A stretch of DNA of 64,000 nt, from the NCBI RefSeq assembly GCF_900155585.1, contig NZ_LT707418.1, positions 124,001-188,000 of the forward strand, given 5' to 3'. Every line of letters begins with the position of its first letter. Position 1 is the first letter of the stretch. Below are positions 9,865 through 17,787 of this stretch, piece after piece. Source of the stretch: Aedoeadaptatus urinae (GTDB taxonomy: Bacteria; Bacillota; Clostridia; Tissierellales; Peptoniphilaceae). The notes beneath the pieces were generated by a model, which saw only the letters and a program-made list of their open reading frames with translations, had not been told where the DNA came from and searched no databases. Both the position numbers and the translations under genes were made by a program.

Positions 9865-10814
9865 AGCCCTTGATTTTAATCACCGGGCCCACCGGCTCCG
9901 GCAAGTCGGATCTGTCCGTAGCTTTGGCCAAAGCGCTGAATACGGAAATTATTTCGGCGGATTCCGTTCAGGTCTATCGCGGCTTTACCATCGGAAGCGG
10001 AAAAATTACGGCCGATGAAACTGAAGGCATCGTACACCACTTAATCGACATTAAGGAACCTGAGGAATTTTATTCCGCCGCGGATTTTTACGAAGCGTCT
10101 CTGCCGATTTTTTATCGCCTGTGGGACGAGGGAAAGATTCCAGTCATCTGCGGAGGAACGGCCCTTTACATCCATAGCTTGATCTACGAGCTGGATTTTT
10201 CCAAGAAGCCTTCATCGGTTCTTCGGAACCGGTTAAATAGCCTCTACGACGAGCATGGTTTGGAATACATGGTGGAGCTTTTGAAAGAAAAAGAAGAATC
10301 CATGGCCCATGCCGTGGACTTAAACAATCCCCGCCGCGTCATTCGCGCATTAGAGCGCATCGAATCCGGCCACGTGGAAACGGAACAGCTCCGAAAGGTA
10401 AGAGAAGACGTCGACCCCCTATACATCGTATTGGATTGGGAACGTGAGGCGCTCTACGACCGCATTAACCGCCGTGTAATCAATATGGTGGAGGCGGGTC
10501 TATTCGATGAGGTAGAGAGCCTCTACAAGACCTATGGCGACGATGTCAAGCCCATGGGCTCCATCGGTTATAAAGAAGTGGTGAAGTATTTAAAAGGGGA
10601 ATGGGACGAGACCACGGCCATCGAAAAAATTCAGCAGCATTCCAGAAATTTTGCAAAAAGACAAATGACCTGGTTTCGCAAGGAAGAAGATGCAATCTTC
10701 CTCCCCATGTCCGAAATGACGAGAGAAGAAGCAGTAGAAAAGATTTTAGAACTGGAGAGAGAAAAATATGGTACAGATCGCGGATTTGCAGGAGATCGAA
10801 AACAGTCTTCGTGA
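9861..10814 (+). CDS. miaA: tRNA dimethylallyltransferase
   Basis: The 317-residue protein has the P-loop GPTGSGKS (9-16), the substrate motif SADSVQVYRG near 32-41, and HHLID near 55. MiaA transfers a dimethylallyl group to A37 of tRNAs reading UNN codons, giving the substrate for MiaB encoded upstream. The start overlaps mutL (ATGA). Its last 15 codons overlap the next gene by 47 bases in another frame, which is longer than other overlaps in this operon; the C-terminal tail (GFAGDRKQSS) is probably not conserved. Confidence 0.95.
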   Translation: MKPLILITGPTGSGKSDLSVALAKALNTEIISADSVQVYRGFTIGSGKITADETEGIVHHLIDIKEPEEFYSAADFYEASLPIFYRLWDEGKIPVICGGTALYIHSLIYELDFSKKPSSVLRNRLNSLYDEHGLEYMVELLKEKEESMAHAVDLNNPRRVIRALERIESGHVETEQLRKVREDVDPLYIVLDWEREALYDRINRRVINMVEAGLFDEVESLYKTYGDDVKPMGSIGYKEVVKYLKGEWDETTAIEKIQQHSRNFAKRQMTWFRKEEDAIFLPMSEMTREEAVEKILELEREKYGTDRGFAGDRKQSS

Positions 10815-11994
10815 ACCCTTCGCCGCCCTGGATGAGATTTGTCTGTTCAATCAGGAGAAAGTATTAAACGCCATGCAGTCCGTTCGTTTAGCGTCCACGG
10901 ATTTCAACTGGACTACGGGCTACGGCTACGGCGACGTGAGTCGCGATAAGGTGGAGGCCGTCTATGCGGCCCTCTTTCGCACGGAAGACGCCCTGGTACG
11001 GCCCAATATAGTCTCCGGTACCCATGCCATCGCCCTTGCGATCAAGGCATTGACGTCGGCCGGAGACACTATCGTCTCCATTACCGGCACGCCCTACGAC
11101 ACCTTGCATAAAGTTTTGGGCACATCCGGCGACGCACCGGGCAATTTAAGATCTAAAGGCATCGACTATCGGGAGCTTCCTTTGATAGACGGCGCCATCG
11201 ACTACGATGCCATCCCCGATTTCGTTCCCCACGATACGGATTTGGTGATCATGCAGCGATCCACGGGCTATTCCAACCGCCGCGCCTTTACGGTAGAGGA
11301 GCTGAAGCAGGCCGTGGATGCCGTAAGAAAAAGCTTCAACGGTATTATTTTTCTCGACAATTGCTACGGTGAGTTTACGGAAACAATCGAGCCCACGGAA
11401 GTCGGCGTCGATATTATGGCGGGCTCCCTCATTAAAAATCCCGGCGGCGGCCTGAGCCTATCCGGCGGCTACGTCGTGGGGAAGGAGGACCTTATCGAGC
11501 GGGTGGCATCGGAGCTTACGGCACCGGGCATCGGCAAAGAATGCGGCCTCACCTTCGGCCAAAGTCGTAACACGCTTATGGGCCTGTTTCTCGCACCCCA
11601 CCGCGTGGCTCAGTGCATTAAGGGCGCCATGCTCTTCGCCAAAACCTTCGAATCCATGGGCTACGATTGCGTTCCCGCATCTACGGATCCCAGAAGTGAC
11701 ATCGTACAGTCCATTGCTCTTGAGACGCCGGATAACCTGATTCGTTTCTGCCGCACCATTCAGGCGGCCTCTCCCGTGGATTCCCATGTGACGCCTTATC
11801 CGTGGGACATGCCCGGCTACGAGGATCAGGTCATTATGGCTGCCGGCGGCTTTATCGAAGGCAGCAGCATCGAGCTGTCCGCCGACGGGCCCATGCGCCC
11901 GCCTTACCGCGTCTATTTTCAAGGCGGACTTACCTACGAACACATCAAGCTCGCCCTGATTCAAGTGCTCCGTGCCCTAAAAGAAGAAGCATAA
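10768..11994 (+). CDS. PLP-dependent methionine gamma-lyase family protein (YnbB-like)
   Basis: The 408-residue protein resembles the cystathionine-beta/methionine-gamma-lyase fold family that includes B. subtilis YnbB and was once labelled aluminium resistance protein. Visible motifs are GYGYGDVSRD near 49-58, SGTHAIA near 80 and the probable PLP lysine in SLIKNPGGG near residue 223. The exact substrate is unknown. Its place right after miaA matches the Bacillus neighbourhood miaA-hfq-ynbA-ynbB, but hfq and ynbA are absent here. Its start has a GGAGAG ribosome binding site inside miaA. Confidence 0.85.
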   Translation: MVQIADLQEIENSLREPFAALDEICLFNQEKVLNAMQSVRLASTDFNWTTGYGYGDVSRDKVEAVYAALFRTEDALVRPNIVSGTHAIALAIKALTSAGDTIVSITGTPYDTLHKVLGTSGDAPGNLRSKGIDYRELPLIDGAIDYDAIPDFVPHDTDLVIMQRSTGYSNRRAFTVEELKQAVDAVRKSFNGIIFLDNCYGEFTETIEPTEVGVDIMAGSLIKNPGGGLSLSGGYVVGKEDLIERVASELTAPGIGKECGLTFGQSRNTLMGLFLAPHRVAQCIKGAMLFAKTFESMGYDCVPASTDPRSDIVQSIALETPDNLIRFCRTIQAASPVDSHVTPYPWDMPGYEDQVIMAAGGFIEGSSIELSADGPMRPPYRVYFQGGLTYEHIKLALIQVLRALKEEA

Positions 11995-12000
11995 AAAGAA

Positions 12001-12042
12001 CCCCGAGAACTTCCGACGGAAGGGAAGCTCGGGGTCTTTTTT
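12001..12042. terminator. Bidirectional terminator between the ynbB-like gene and the exported-protein gene
   Basis: CCCCGAG (12001-12007) pairs with CTCGGGG (12028-12034), with an inner CTTCC/GGAAG stem. T-rich tracts follow on both strands, so it can end the plus-strand miaB-to-ynbB operon and the minus-strand gene that stops at 12044. Confidence 0.85.
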
Positions 12043-12043
12043 A

Positions 12044-12664
12044 TTACGAATAGACGGCGAGTAAGCGCTTAGATTCCAATTCAGTTAAAGGATTGATAAA
12101 TTTCTTATTTACTTCTAACTCAAATTCAATACAATTATGATTATTTAATTCAAGACCATGATCTTTTCTAGATTTTTTTCCTTCCGACTTTGTAGATATT
12201 GTTTCTTTTCCCCTAAATAAATCTAGAAAAGAAACAGCATTTGATGCATTATCTTTAACATAAATTCCATATTCTCCATCATCCGGAATAGTAAACTTTA
12301 CCTCATCTTCTGGGCTTTCTAAACCCTTTTTTATAGGAGCACCATAATCATTATAGCCCCAGCCAACGTTAATATCTTCGGCAGGCAAAATACCTACTTC
12401 TAAATCGCTTCCTTTTAAAGACTTAAACTTAATGACTACGATATCACCTTTTTTCCACTTTTCTCTAGCAAAAGTAGCTACACTTCCTTTTAACAAGCGG
12501 ATTTGAAAATCCGTAGATCCTTTTGTATCTCTAGATTCTACTAAAAAATTCTTGCTTGAAAAACATTTTGCATCGTTGCTATTTTTCGCAGCCATTACTA
12601 CATTCGGACTAAAAACTAATGCAAAAAGCAAAAGTGCTATTGAAATTTTTTTTATATTCTTCAT
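12044..12664 (-). CDS. Exported protein of unknown function
   Basis: This 206-residue protein has a clear signal peptide: a lysine-rich start, a hydrophobic core around residues 8-21 and a likely signal peptidase I site after VVMAA (about residue 26). No lipobox cysteine is seen. The mature part contains FTIPDDGEYGIYVKDNAS near 128-145, a pattern seen in beta-sandwich pre-peptidase C-like domains, but this resemblance is weak. The DNA is far more AT-rich than its neighbours, suggesting transfer. Its ATG directly abuts the TAA of the upstream XRE regulator gene and its ribosome binding site lies inside that gene, so the two are coupled. I do not recognise the family. Confidence 0.75.
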   Translation of the reverse strand: MKNIKKISIALLLFALVFSPNVVMAAKNSNDAKCFSSKNFLVESRDTKGSTDFQIRLLKGSVATFAREKWKKGDIVVIKFKSLKGSDLEVGILPAEDINVGWGYNDYGAPIKKGLESPEDEVKFTIPDDGEYGIYVKDNASNAVSFLDLFRGKETISTKSEGKKSRKDHGLELNNHNCIEFELEVNKKFINPLTELESKRLLAVYS

Positions 12665-12898
12665 TTAATTTCCTCCTATGCCTTTATTACACTGTTCACA
12701 CTCAAATTTATCAAAACCAAATAGTGTATAAATACATGTATTTAGTTTGTTTGCAATTTCAATTGCCACTGAAATTGTAGCTTGAGCCTCACCACGTTCC
12801 AAAAGACTAATGTATTGTCTTGTTACACTTAACTCATAGGCTAATTCTCGTTGAGTTAATCCTTTTTCTTTCCTAATTTGTTTTATTCTATTTCCCAA
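12665..12898 (-). CDS. Small XRE-family transcriptional regulator
   Basis: The 77-residue protein is almost entirely a helix-turn-helix domain: IKQIRKEKGLTQRELAYEL then VTRQYISLLERG (residues 5-36). The tail has the cysteines FECEQC, which could bind a metal or be redox-active (inference). The reading frame begins with TTG preceded by a modest AGGTAGG. It lies immediately upstream of the exported-protein gene in an AT-rich islet and probably regulates that gene and itself. The start codon is less certain than the domain call. Confidence 0.8.
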   Translation of the reverse strand: MGNRIKQIRKEKGLTQRELAYELSVTRQYISLLERGEAQATISVAIEIANKLNTCIYTLFGFDKFECEQCNKGIGGN

Positions 12899-12940
12899 AA
12901 TATTTTGAACCTACCTATCTAACATTCTCAATTTAACTTT

Positions 12941-12969
12941 ACTGTAGCATATTCCTTTTCATGATGCAA
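12941..12969 (-). promoter_or_regulatory. Possible promoter of the XRE regulator gene
   Basis: On the minus strand TTGCAT (12969-12964) and TACAGT (12946-12941) are 17 bases apart, about 45 bases upstream of the proposed TTG start. The -10 matches only four of six consensus bases. Confidence 0.35.
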
Positions 12970-13063
12970 TTATATTTGCAAAATTGTTAGAATTTATCAA
13001 AGTCCTCTTTTATAGCTACTTACCAACACTTGAACTTGTTTTTCGAATCGGTATCATAGCCCT

Positions 13064-13093
13064 AAAAAAAGCCGTCGAAAAAAGCTCGGCGGC
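13064..13093 (-). terminator. Terminator after lexA
   Basis: On the minus strand a GCCGCCG/CGACGGC stem with one mismatch is followed by seven T residues, 12 bases beyond the lexA stop codon. Confidence 0.75.
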
Positions 13094-13105
13094 AAAAAAC
13101 AAATT

Positions 13106-13729
13106 CTAGAAAAGGCGATAAAGACCGATTACGCGGCCCAGTATTTTTAAATCATCGACATAAATAGGATCCATGGTGCTGTTTTCCGGTTGAAGGCGGA
13201 AGCGGCGATTGGCTTCGTCGCGATAAAAAGTTTTTATCGTGGCCTCGTCTTCGATCAGCGCCAAGATAATCTCGCCCTCTCTGGCGGTGGAGGTAGGTTC
13301 GATCAACACCTGATCGCCGTCTAAAATGCCGACGTCGATCATGCTTTCGCCCTGAACCGTTAAAAAGAAGAGATTGCGATCGTTAACGAAGTCCGTGGCC
13401 ATAGGCACCGTATCGGAAATATTTTCAGATGCTAAAATAGGCAAGCCCGCGGCAACACGCCCTAAAATGGGAATGTCCGTGGTTTTCTTTTTTGCCGATA
13501 GAAAATCGTCGTCTTGATGAATGACCTCGATGGCGCGGTTAATGGTGGCGCCGCGGCGAATATAATTTTTCAGCTCCAGCTTTTCTAAATTGGAGTGAAC
13601 CGTCGAGGTGCTTTTGATATTACAGCCATTACAGATTTCGCGAATAGAAGGGGGGTAGCCCTTGGAGTCGATAAAGCGTTTAATATAAAAGAGAATTTCC
13701 ATTTCCCGTTTTTCAAGATCTTCATACAT
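13106..13729 (-). CDS. lexA: SOS response repressor LexA
   Basis: The 207-residue protein has the winged-helix DNA-binding domain (about 1-65), the self-cleavage site Ala94-Gly95 in GRVAAGLP, the catalytic Ser129 in QGESM and Lys166 in ATIKTF. It represses DNA damage genes until RecA filaments trigger its autocleavage. The start has a good AAAGGAG site. It is divergent from a YneA-like gene, the same arrangement as lexA-yneA in B. subtilis, and LexA-type boxes lie in the intergenic region. Confidence 0.97.
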   Translation of the reverse strand: MYEDLEKREMEILFYIKRFIDSKGYPPSIREICNGCNIKSTSTVHSNLEKLELKNYIRRGATINRAIEVIHQDDDFLSAKKKTTDIPILGRVAAGLPILASENISDTVPMATDFVNDRNLFFLTVQGESMIDVGILDGDQVLIEPTSTAREGEIILALIEDEATIKTFYRDEANRRFRLQPENSTMDPIYVDDLKILGRVIGLYRLF

Positions 13730-13762
13730 AAATTCAATCGCTCCTTTTCATGAAGTATGTTT

Positions 13763-13791
13763 AGTATATCAGAGACGAACAAACATTTCAA
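13763..13791 (-). promoter_or_regulatory. lexA promoter
   Basis: On the minus strand TTGAAA (13791-13786) and TATACT (13768-13763) are spaced 17 bases. The spacer holds GTTTGTTCG, the right half of a LexA box with a degenerate left half, so autoregulation is plausible. Confidence 0.6.
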
Positions 13792-13809
13792 ACATACATT
13801 CAAAAAAGC

Positions 13810-13838
13810 TTGACACAGAACAACTGTTCAGATAAAAT
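13810..13838 (+). promoter_or_regulatory. Promoter of the YneA-like gene with an embedded LexA box
   Basis: TTGACA (13810-13815) and TAAAAT (13833-13838) are spaced 17 bases. The perfect LexA palindrome GAACAACTGTTC (13818-13829) occupies the spacer, so bound LexA would block RNA polymerase. Confidence 0.75.
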
Positions 13839-13864
13839 ATGAACAAACGTACGAACAGACATTC
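13818..13864 (+). promoter_or_regulatory. Tandem LexA boxes
   Basis: Three sites follow the Gram-positive consensus GAAC-N4-GTTC: GAACAACTGTTC at 13818-13829 (perfect), GAACAAACGTAC at 13841-13852 and GAACAGACATTC at 13853-13864 (one mismatch each in the right half). The last two are directly adjacent and lie downstream of the -10 element. Confidence 0.75.
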
Positions 13865-13902
13865 GAATAAATGATCGAAAATAAATTGCATGGAGGTCTA
13901 AA

Positions 13903-14259
13903 ATGAAAAGGGATAAAAGCATGCAAAGACAAAATCACAAAAATTTACAACTCTCTCATCGGATTATTAAAAATAGAAAGCGACTCCGTCTGCTGCCGAT
14001 TATTATTCTTTTACTTATGAGTATAATGGGGACCACGGTGCCGAAGCATCGTTCAAATACTTACCAAGTGCAAGAGGAGTACCTGGTGCAGCCCGGCGAC
14101 ACCCTGTGGTCCATCGCAACGAACTATGCCGAGCACGGCGACGATTTGCGCCTCATGATCGATCGCATGGTGGAAGCCAATCACTTAGGCGACGATTGCG
14201 CACTCAAGCCGGGCGACAAAATCATCGTCGTACTGGATGAACGGGAGCTTCCGTTATAG
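13903..14259 (+). CDS. YneA-like SOS-induced membrane-anchored LysM protein
   Basis: The 118-residue protein has a basic cytoplasmic N-terminus, one transmembrane segment (about 29-44) and a C-terminal LysM domain (about 58-110, with YLVQPGDTLWSIA and LKPGDKIIV). This is the layout of B. subtilis YneA, the SOS cell-division inhibitor encoded divergently from lexA. The promoter here carries a perfect LexA box and two more sites follow. The function is inferred from layout, position and regulation rather than from close sequence match. A GGAGG ribosome binding site precedes the ATG. Confidence 0.8.
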   Translation: MKRDKSMQRQNHKNLQLSHRIIKNRKRLRLLPIIILLLMSIMGTTVPKHRSNTYQVQEEYLVQPGDTLWSIATNYAEHGDDLRLMIDRMVEANHLGDDCALKPGDKIIVVLDERELPL

Positions 14260-14329
14260 ATTTATAGAGAGACTTTGAGATCTCGATCCCATCACGGAAG
14301 ATAAACATCAAATCCAAATAAATACGGAA

Positions 14330-14359
14330 TAAAAAAAGGCGACTTCGGTCGTCTTTTTT
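14330..14359 (+). terminator. Terminator after the YneA-like gene
   Basis: GGCGAC-TTCG-GTCGTC (338-353 of this block, 14338-14353) forms a six-pair stem with one G-T wobble, followed by six T residues and preceded by an A-run. Confidence 0.8.
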
Positions 14360-15026
14360 AGTGAGATGGAAGGGATGGAGCAGAGCGATCATAAATCCAT
14401 AGCCACAAATATTTAGTCACAAAATAAAGATTTTGTGACTAAATGCGTCGTTTTAAAGAAAGAACGATTCGGGGGTTATTTAAAGCCCTTTAAGAGGCGT
14501 TCACGTCCTCTACATGTGACCTTAGGAGCTTTCTATTTTTATTTTAAGATCTTAGGTTTGATTACGTATTTGATCTGTAATTTTATTTCTGAGTCGATTT
14601 TAAAAGTTTGTAATTTGATTCCGATGTTTTCTTTAAAACTTTAAATGGTCGAGATTCATATATATCGGTTACTATTTATAGATTACATTGACGGTATCCT
14701 ATTTCGATGCTTGTTGCCGTCAATGCCACTCATCAATGGCCTCCGGTATATCTATTTGAATCACAGCGCATATCTTCAGTTAAAGTCTGAAAAATGACGT
14801 CGTAGAATCGAAATAGCAGGCTTTTTAGGTTTAAATCATATAACTGCATGGAAGAAACACAAAGTCTCTTAAAAGGCCTTTAATAGCCTGTAAAGACGTA
14901 ATAGCCCGAATTATGGTATGAAGAAGCATTTACAGGCATGTAAAGCCGACTTATAGGCGATTGTATCGAACGATCTGTGAGCATTGATACAAAAATTCGA
15001 ACCGTATGTTCGAACATGCGTTTATA
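14360..15026. other. Gene-free region rich in inverted repeats
   Basis: About 670 bases separate the YneA-like terminator from the 3' end of the recombinase gene. I see no credible coding sequence. It holds a 15-bp perfect hairpin (14411-14444), a CATTGACGG inverted repeat (14686-14694 with 14717-14725), a CTATTTCGAT inverted repeat (14699-14708 with 14807-14816), a GCCTGTAAA inverted repeat (14886-14894 with 14929-14937), and a LexA-like palindrome cluster at 14998-15023. It may encode a structured RNA or be decayed mobile DNA. Confidence 0.5.
14411..14444. repeat. Perfect 15-bp inverted repeat hairpin
   Basis: ATTTAGTCACAAAAT (14411-14425) and its exact reverse complement (14430-14444) flank a four-base AAAG loop. 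There is no T-tract, so it is not a typical terminator. It could be a protein-binding palindrome or the stem of an RNA. Confidence 0.85.
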
Positions 15027-16040
15027 TCATTCCTTAGACTCATTTTCTTTTTCAGCATCCTCTAACATTTTTTCCACGTCTTCAATATTCGCCAAAGGGT
15101 TTTGATTCATGGTATGGCGAATGTCTTCCAGGTTCACGTGAGTATAAATTTGCGTCGTGGAAATGGATTCGTGTCCCAGGATCTCCTGCAGGGATTTTAA
15201 ATCCTCGTCGCCGAATTGATACATTAAGGTGGCTGCCGTGTGGCGCAATTTATGCACGGTATATTTCCGCGTGTCGAAGCCGGCGTTTTTTAAATGTTTC
15301 TCCAACATATGCTGAATGGAACGATTGCTCATTCGTGTCTTGCGCATACTTAAAAACAGCGGCTCCTCGTCTGCCAAGCCTTCGGCCTTGCGGGCGAATA
15401 AATAAGCGTCGATGGAGCGTTCCACATTGTCGTTTAAGTAAACCAGCCGCTCCTTGGAGCCCTTGCCGATAATGCGTAAGGTGCGATCCTTGTTTAGATC
15501 CTTTACATTTAAGGAAGCGAGCTCGCTGAGCCGCAGGCCGCAATTTAAAAAGAGCATGGCTATGGCATAGTCCCTAAGGCGAAAGATGTTCTTTTGTTTA
15601 AAGTTCTGAATACTGCGGAGCAGCCGGATAGACTCCTCCAGGGTTAAGTAAACGGGAAGGGATTTTTCCATTTTAGGCATATCGATATTTTCCGAGGGAT
15701 TTTTTTCCAGGACATCCACCTTATAGGTCAGATAATCGAAAAAGGAGCGCACGGAAGAAATCTTTCGAAATTTCGTACGGCTATTGTTTTTCCGCTCCCG
15801 GTCTAAATAGGAAATATAGGCGTAAATATCCGATTTTTCGATTTTTCTGAGAAGTTCGCCGTCGACGGCATCGATGTCCACCTCGTCTAAAGATTCCACG
15901 GCGAGGCCCTCTTTTCTTACGCGCATGTAGCGGAGGAATTGGCGTACATCGTAAAAATATTCTTTAACCGTGCCTTCGCTTCGGCCTCTGGCGGCGCGCA
16001 TATAGTTTAAGTAGTCGTCCAATATATTTGCCCGAATCAT
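15027..16040 (-). CDS. Tyrosine recombinase of the XerC/XerD type
   Basis: The 337-residue protein has the N-terminal SAM-like core-binding domain and a complete catalytic set: Arg170 (CGLRLSEL), a lysine in GKGSKER near 194, His263 and Arg266 (HKLRHT), His290 (LGHES) and Tyr299. XerC/XerD proteins resolve chromosome dimers at dif sites with FtsK. The length is slightly above the usual 300, with a charged C-terminal tail. It has no neighbouring att site or integrase-linked cargo, so a housekeeping Xer role is likelier than a phage integrase. It begins 63 bases after the end of rny. Confidence 0.85.
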   Translation of the reverse strand: MIRANILDDYLNYMRAARGRSEGTVKEYFYDVRQFLRYMRVRKEGLAVESLDEVDIDAVDGELLRKIEKSDIYAYISYLDRERKNNSRTKFRKISSVRSFFDYLTYKVDVLEKNPSENIDMPKMEKSLPVYLTLEESIRLLRSIQNFKQKNIFRLRDYAIAMLFLNCGLRLSELASLNVKDLNKDRTLRIIGKGSKERLVYLNDNVERSIDAYLFARKAEGLADEEPLFLSMRKTRMSNRSIQHMLEKHLKNAGFDTRKYTVHKLRHTAATLMYQFGDEDLKSLQEILGHESISTTQIYTHVNLEDIRHTMNQNPLANIEDVEKMLEDAEKENESKE

Positions 16041-16075
16041 GTTTCACCTCTTAACTATCATAGCAAAGAAAGCAA

Positions 16076-16105
16076 GAAAAAACCTGCCCGTAGGCAGGTT
16101 TTTTT
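16076..16105. terminator. Terminator after rny
   Basis: AACCTGCC-CGTA-GGCAGGTT (16081-16100) forms an eight-pair stem. On the minus strand it follows the rny stop and ends in a T-rich run; T-runs occur on both sides. Confidence 0.85.
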
Positions 16106-17648
16106 ATTTGGCGTATTCGATGGCACGGGTTTCGCGGATCACATTGACTTTGATCTGTCCCGGGAAATCCAGCTGCGCTTCGATTTCGTTGGCTATGTTT
16201 CGAGCCGTGGTTACCATGTGAGCCTCGTCGATTTCCTTGGGCTTCACGATGATACGCAGTTCACGTCCGGCTTGAACGGCATAGGATTTTTCGATGCCTT
16301 CGAAACCGGTGGCGATTTCTTCCAATTGTTCCAGTCGCTTAATGTAGTTTTCGATGGTTTCACGTCGTGCACCGGGTCGAGCCGCGCTAATGGCGTCGGC
16401 CGCCTGTACTAAGACGGATTCCAGAGAATTGAATTCTACATCGCCGTGGTGAGCCTCGATGCCGTTAATGACGGCTTCGGGTTCCTTGTAACGTCGCGCA
16501 AGTTCCACGCCTAATTCCACATGGGGTCCTTCCACTTCGTGGTCGATGGATTTACCCAAATCGTGGAGCAGACCGGCGCGTCTCGCCAATTTCGAATCGA
16601 TACCGATCTCTTCGGCCAAGTAGCCGGCGATTTTCGATACTTCCACGGAATGGCGCAGACAGTTTTGTCCAAAGCTGGTACGGAATTTCAGTCGGCCCAG
16701 GTACTTCACCAGCTCAGGGTGAAGACCGTGAACGCCTGCTTCAAAGGCAGCTTCTTCGCCGCTTTCTTTGATGATCTCGTCCACTTCCTGTCTCGCCTTT
16801 TCCACCGTATCCTCGATACGCGTCGGGTGGATCCGTCCGTCAAGGACCAATTTTTCCAAAGCGACGCGGGCAATTTCCCGGCGAATGGGATTAAAGGATG
16901 AAACGACTACCGCTTCCGGCGTGTCGTCGATAATCAAGTCGACGCCGGTCAAGGCTTCGATGGCGCGAATGTTTCGTCCCTCTCTGCCGATAATGCGTCC
17001 CTTCATTTCGTCGTTGGGAAGATTGACCACAGACACCGTCGTCTCGGCGACCTCGTCGGCTGCAATCCGTTGAATGGCGTGGACAATGACGTCTTGAGCG
17101 ATCTTTTTGCTCTCATCCTTAATGTGGCGTTCGTATTCTCTGATTTTCACAGCCGATTCCTGAGTCAACTCATTTTCCAATTCGTTGAGCAGAATCTGCT
17201 TCGCTTCTTCCTTCGATAGTCCGGAGATCCGTTGAATTTCTTCGGATTTCTTTTCTACCAATTCGTCGATCAGGTCTTCCTTTTCTTGAATGCGATTTTG
17301 TTGATCGAAAATTTGGCTTTCCTTTTTTTCCAAGGTCGCACTTTTCGATTGAAGCAAATCTTCCTTCGAATTCAAACGATCTTCATAGCGTTGGAGTTCG
17401 CTTTTCCGAGCATCGCTTTCCTGTTGGACCGTATCCCGAAGCTTGTGAATTTCCTCTTTCGCTTGGAATAAAATATCGCGTTTATTGTTTTCGGCTTCAC
17501 GTTCCGCTTCAATAATGATATTCTTGGCTAATTCTTCTGCACGGTTGATTTTTCCTTCAGCCGATGACTTACGTATAAAATAACCAATAGCTACTCCGAG
17601 GATTCCAATTACCAATGCCCCTATAATAGGTACCAAATATGCGGGCAT
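16104..17648 (-). CDS. rny: Ribonuclease Y
   Basis: The start chosen is the ATG at 17648, eight bases after a perfect AAGGAGG; a GTG nine bases upstream overlaps that site. This gives 514 residues. The protein has an N-terminal membrane anchor (about 3-22), a long coiled coil (about 25-200), a KH domain with [13 protein letters not shown] near 217, and an HD domain with RHSVEVS and [11 protein letters not shown]. RNase Y is the membrane-bound endonuclease that initiates mRNA decay in Firmicutes. Clostridial genomes commonly have rny next to recA; here the split SbcC-like operon lies in between. Confidence 0.97.
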   Translation of the reverse strand: MPAYLVPIIGALVIGILGVAIGYFIRKSSAEGKINRAEELAKNIIIEAEREAENNKRDILFQAKEEIHKLRDTVQQESDARKSELQRYEDRLNSKEDLLQSKSATLEKKESQIFDQQNRIQEKEDLIDELVEKKSEEIQRISGLSKEEAKQILLNELENELTQESAVKIREYERHIKDESKKIAQDVIVHAIQRIAADEVAETTVSVVNLPNDEMKGRIIGREGRNIRAIEALTGVDLIIDDTPEAVVVSSFNPIRREIARVALEKLVLDGRIHPTRIEDTVEKARQEVDEIIKESGEEAAFEAGVHGLHPELVKYLGRLKFRTSFGQNCLRHSVEVSKIAGYLAEEIGIDSKLARRAGLLHDLGKSIDHEVEGPHVELGVELARRYKEPEAVINGIEAHHGDVEFNSLESVLVQAADAISAARPGARRETIENYIKRLEQLEEIATGFEGIEKSYAVQAGRELRIIVKPKEIDEAHMVTTARNIANEIEAQLDFPGQIKVNVIRETRAIEYAK

Positions 17649-17703
17649 ATGGAACACCTCCTTATTTAGTTTTCATGATTCAAATGGTATAAACCACTTG
17701 TTT

Positions 17704-17712
17704 ATTATATCA
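17704..17712 (-). promoter_or_regulatory. Extended -10 promoter of rny
   Basis: TGA-TATAAT on the minus strand (17712-17704) lies about 55 bases upstream of the rny start. No convincing -35 is seen. Confidence 0.5.
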
Positions 17713-17761
17713 TAGTTCGAAACTTTTGTTTGATGATTTAACCTATTACTAAAATTTGCCA

Positions 17762-17787
17762 CAAAAAAAGCCGCTTAGGACAGCGGC
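17762..17787 (-). terminator. Terminator of the recA-sbcD-split rad50 operon
   Basis: On the minus strand GCCGCT/AGCGGC (17787-17782 and 17775-17770) with a six-base loop is followed by seven T residues. The stem overlaps the last codons of the 228-residue ATPase gene. Confidence 0.85.

Noticed and set aside
14435-14644. 69-residue plus-strand open frame in the gene-free region
   Set aside because: It begins with GTG inside the 15-bp hairpin, has no ribosome binding site and its composition does not look like protein.
14980-15010. Possible tRNA T-arm (GGTTCGAAT on the minus strand)
   Set aside because: No matching acceptor, D or anticodon stems can be formed around it; the sequence is better explained by the LexA-like palindrome.
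15027-16040. Xer-type recombinase as a phage or ICE integrase
   Set aside because: No tRNA, att repeats or phage/conjugation genes are nearby, and the context is housekeeping genes.
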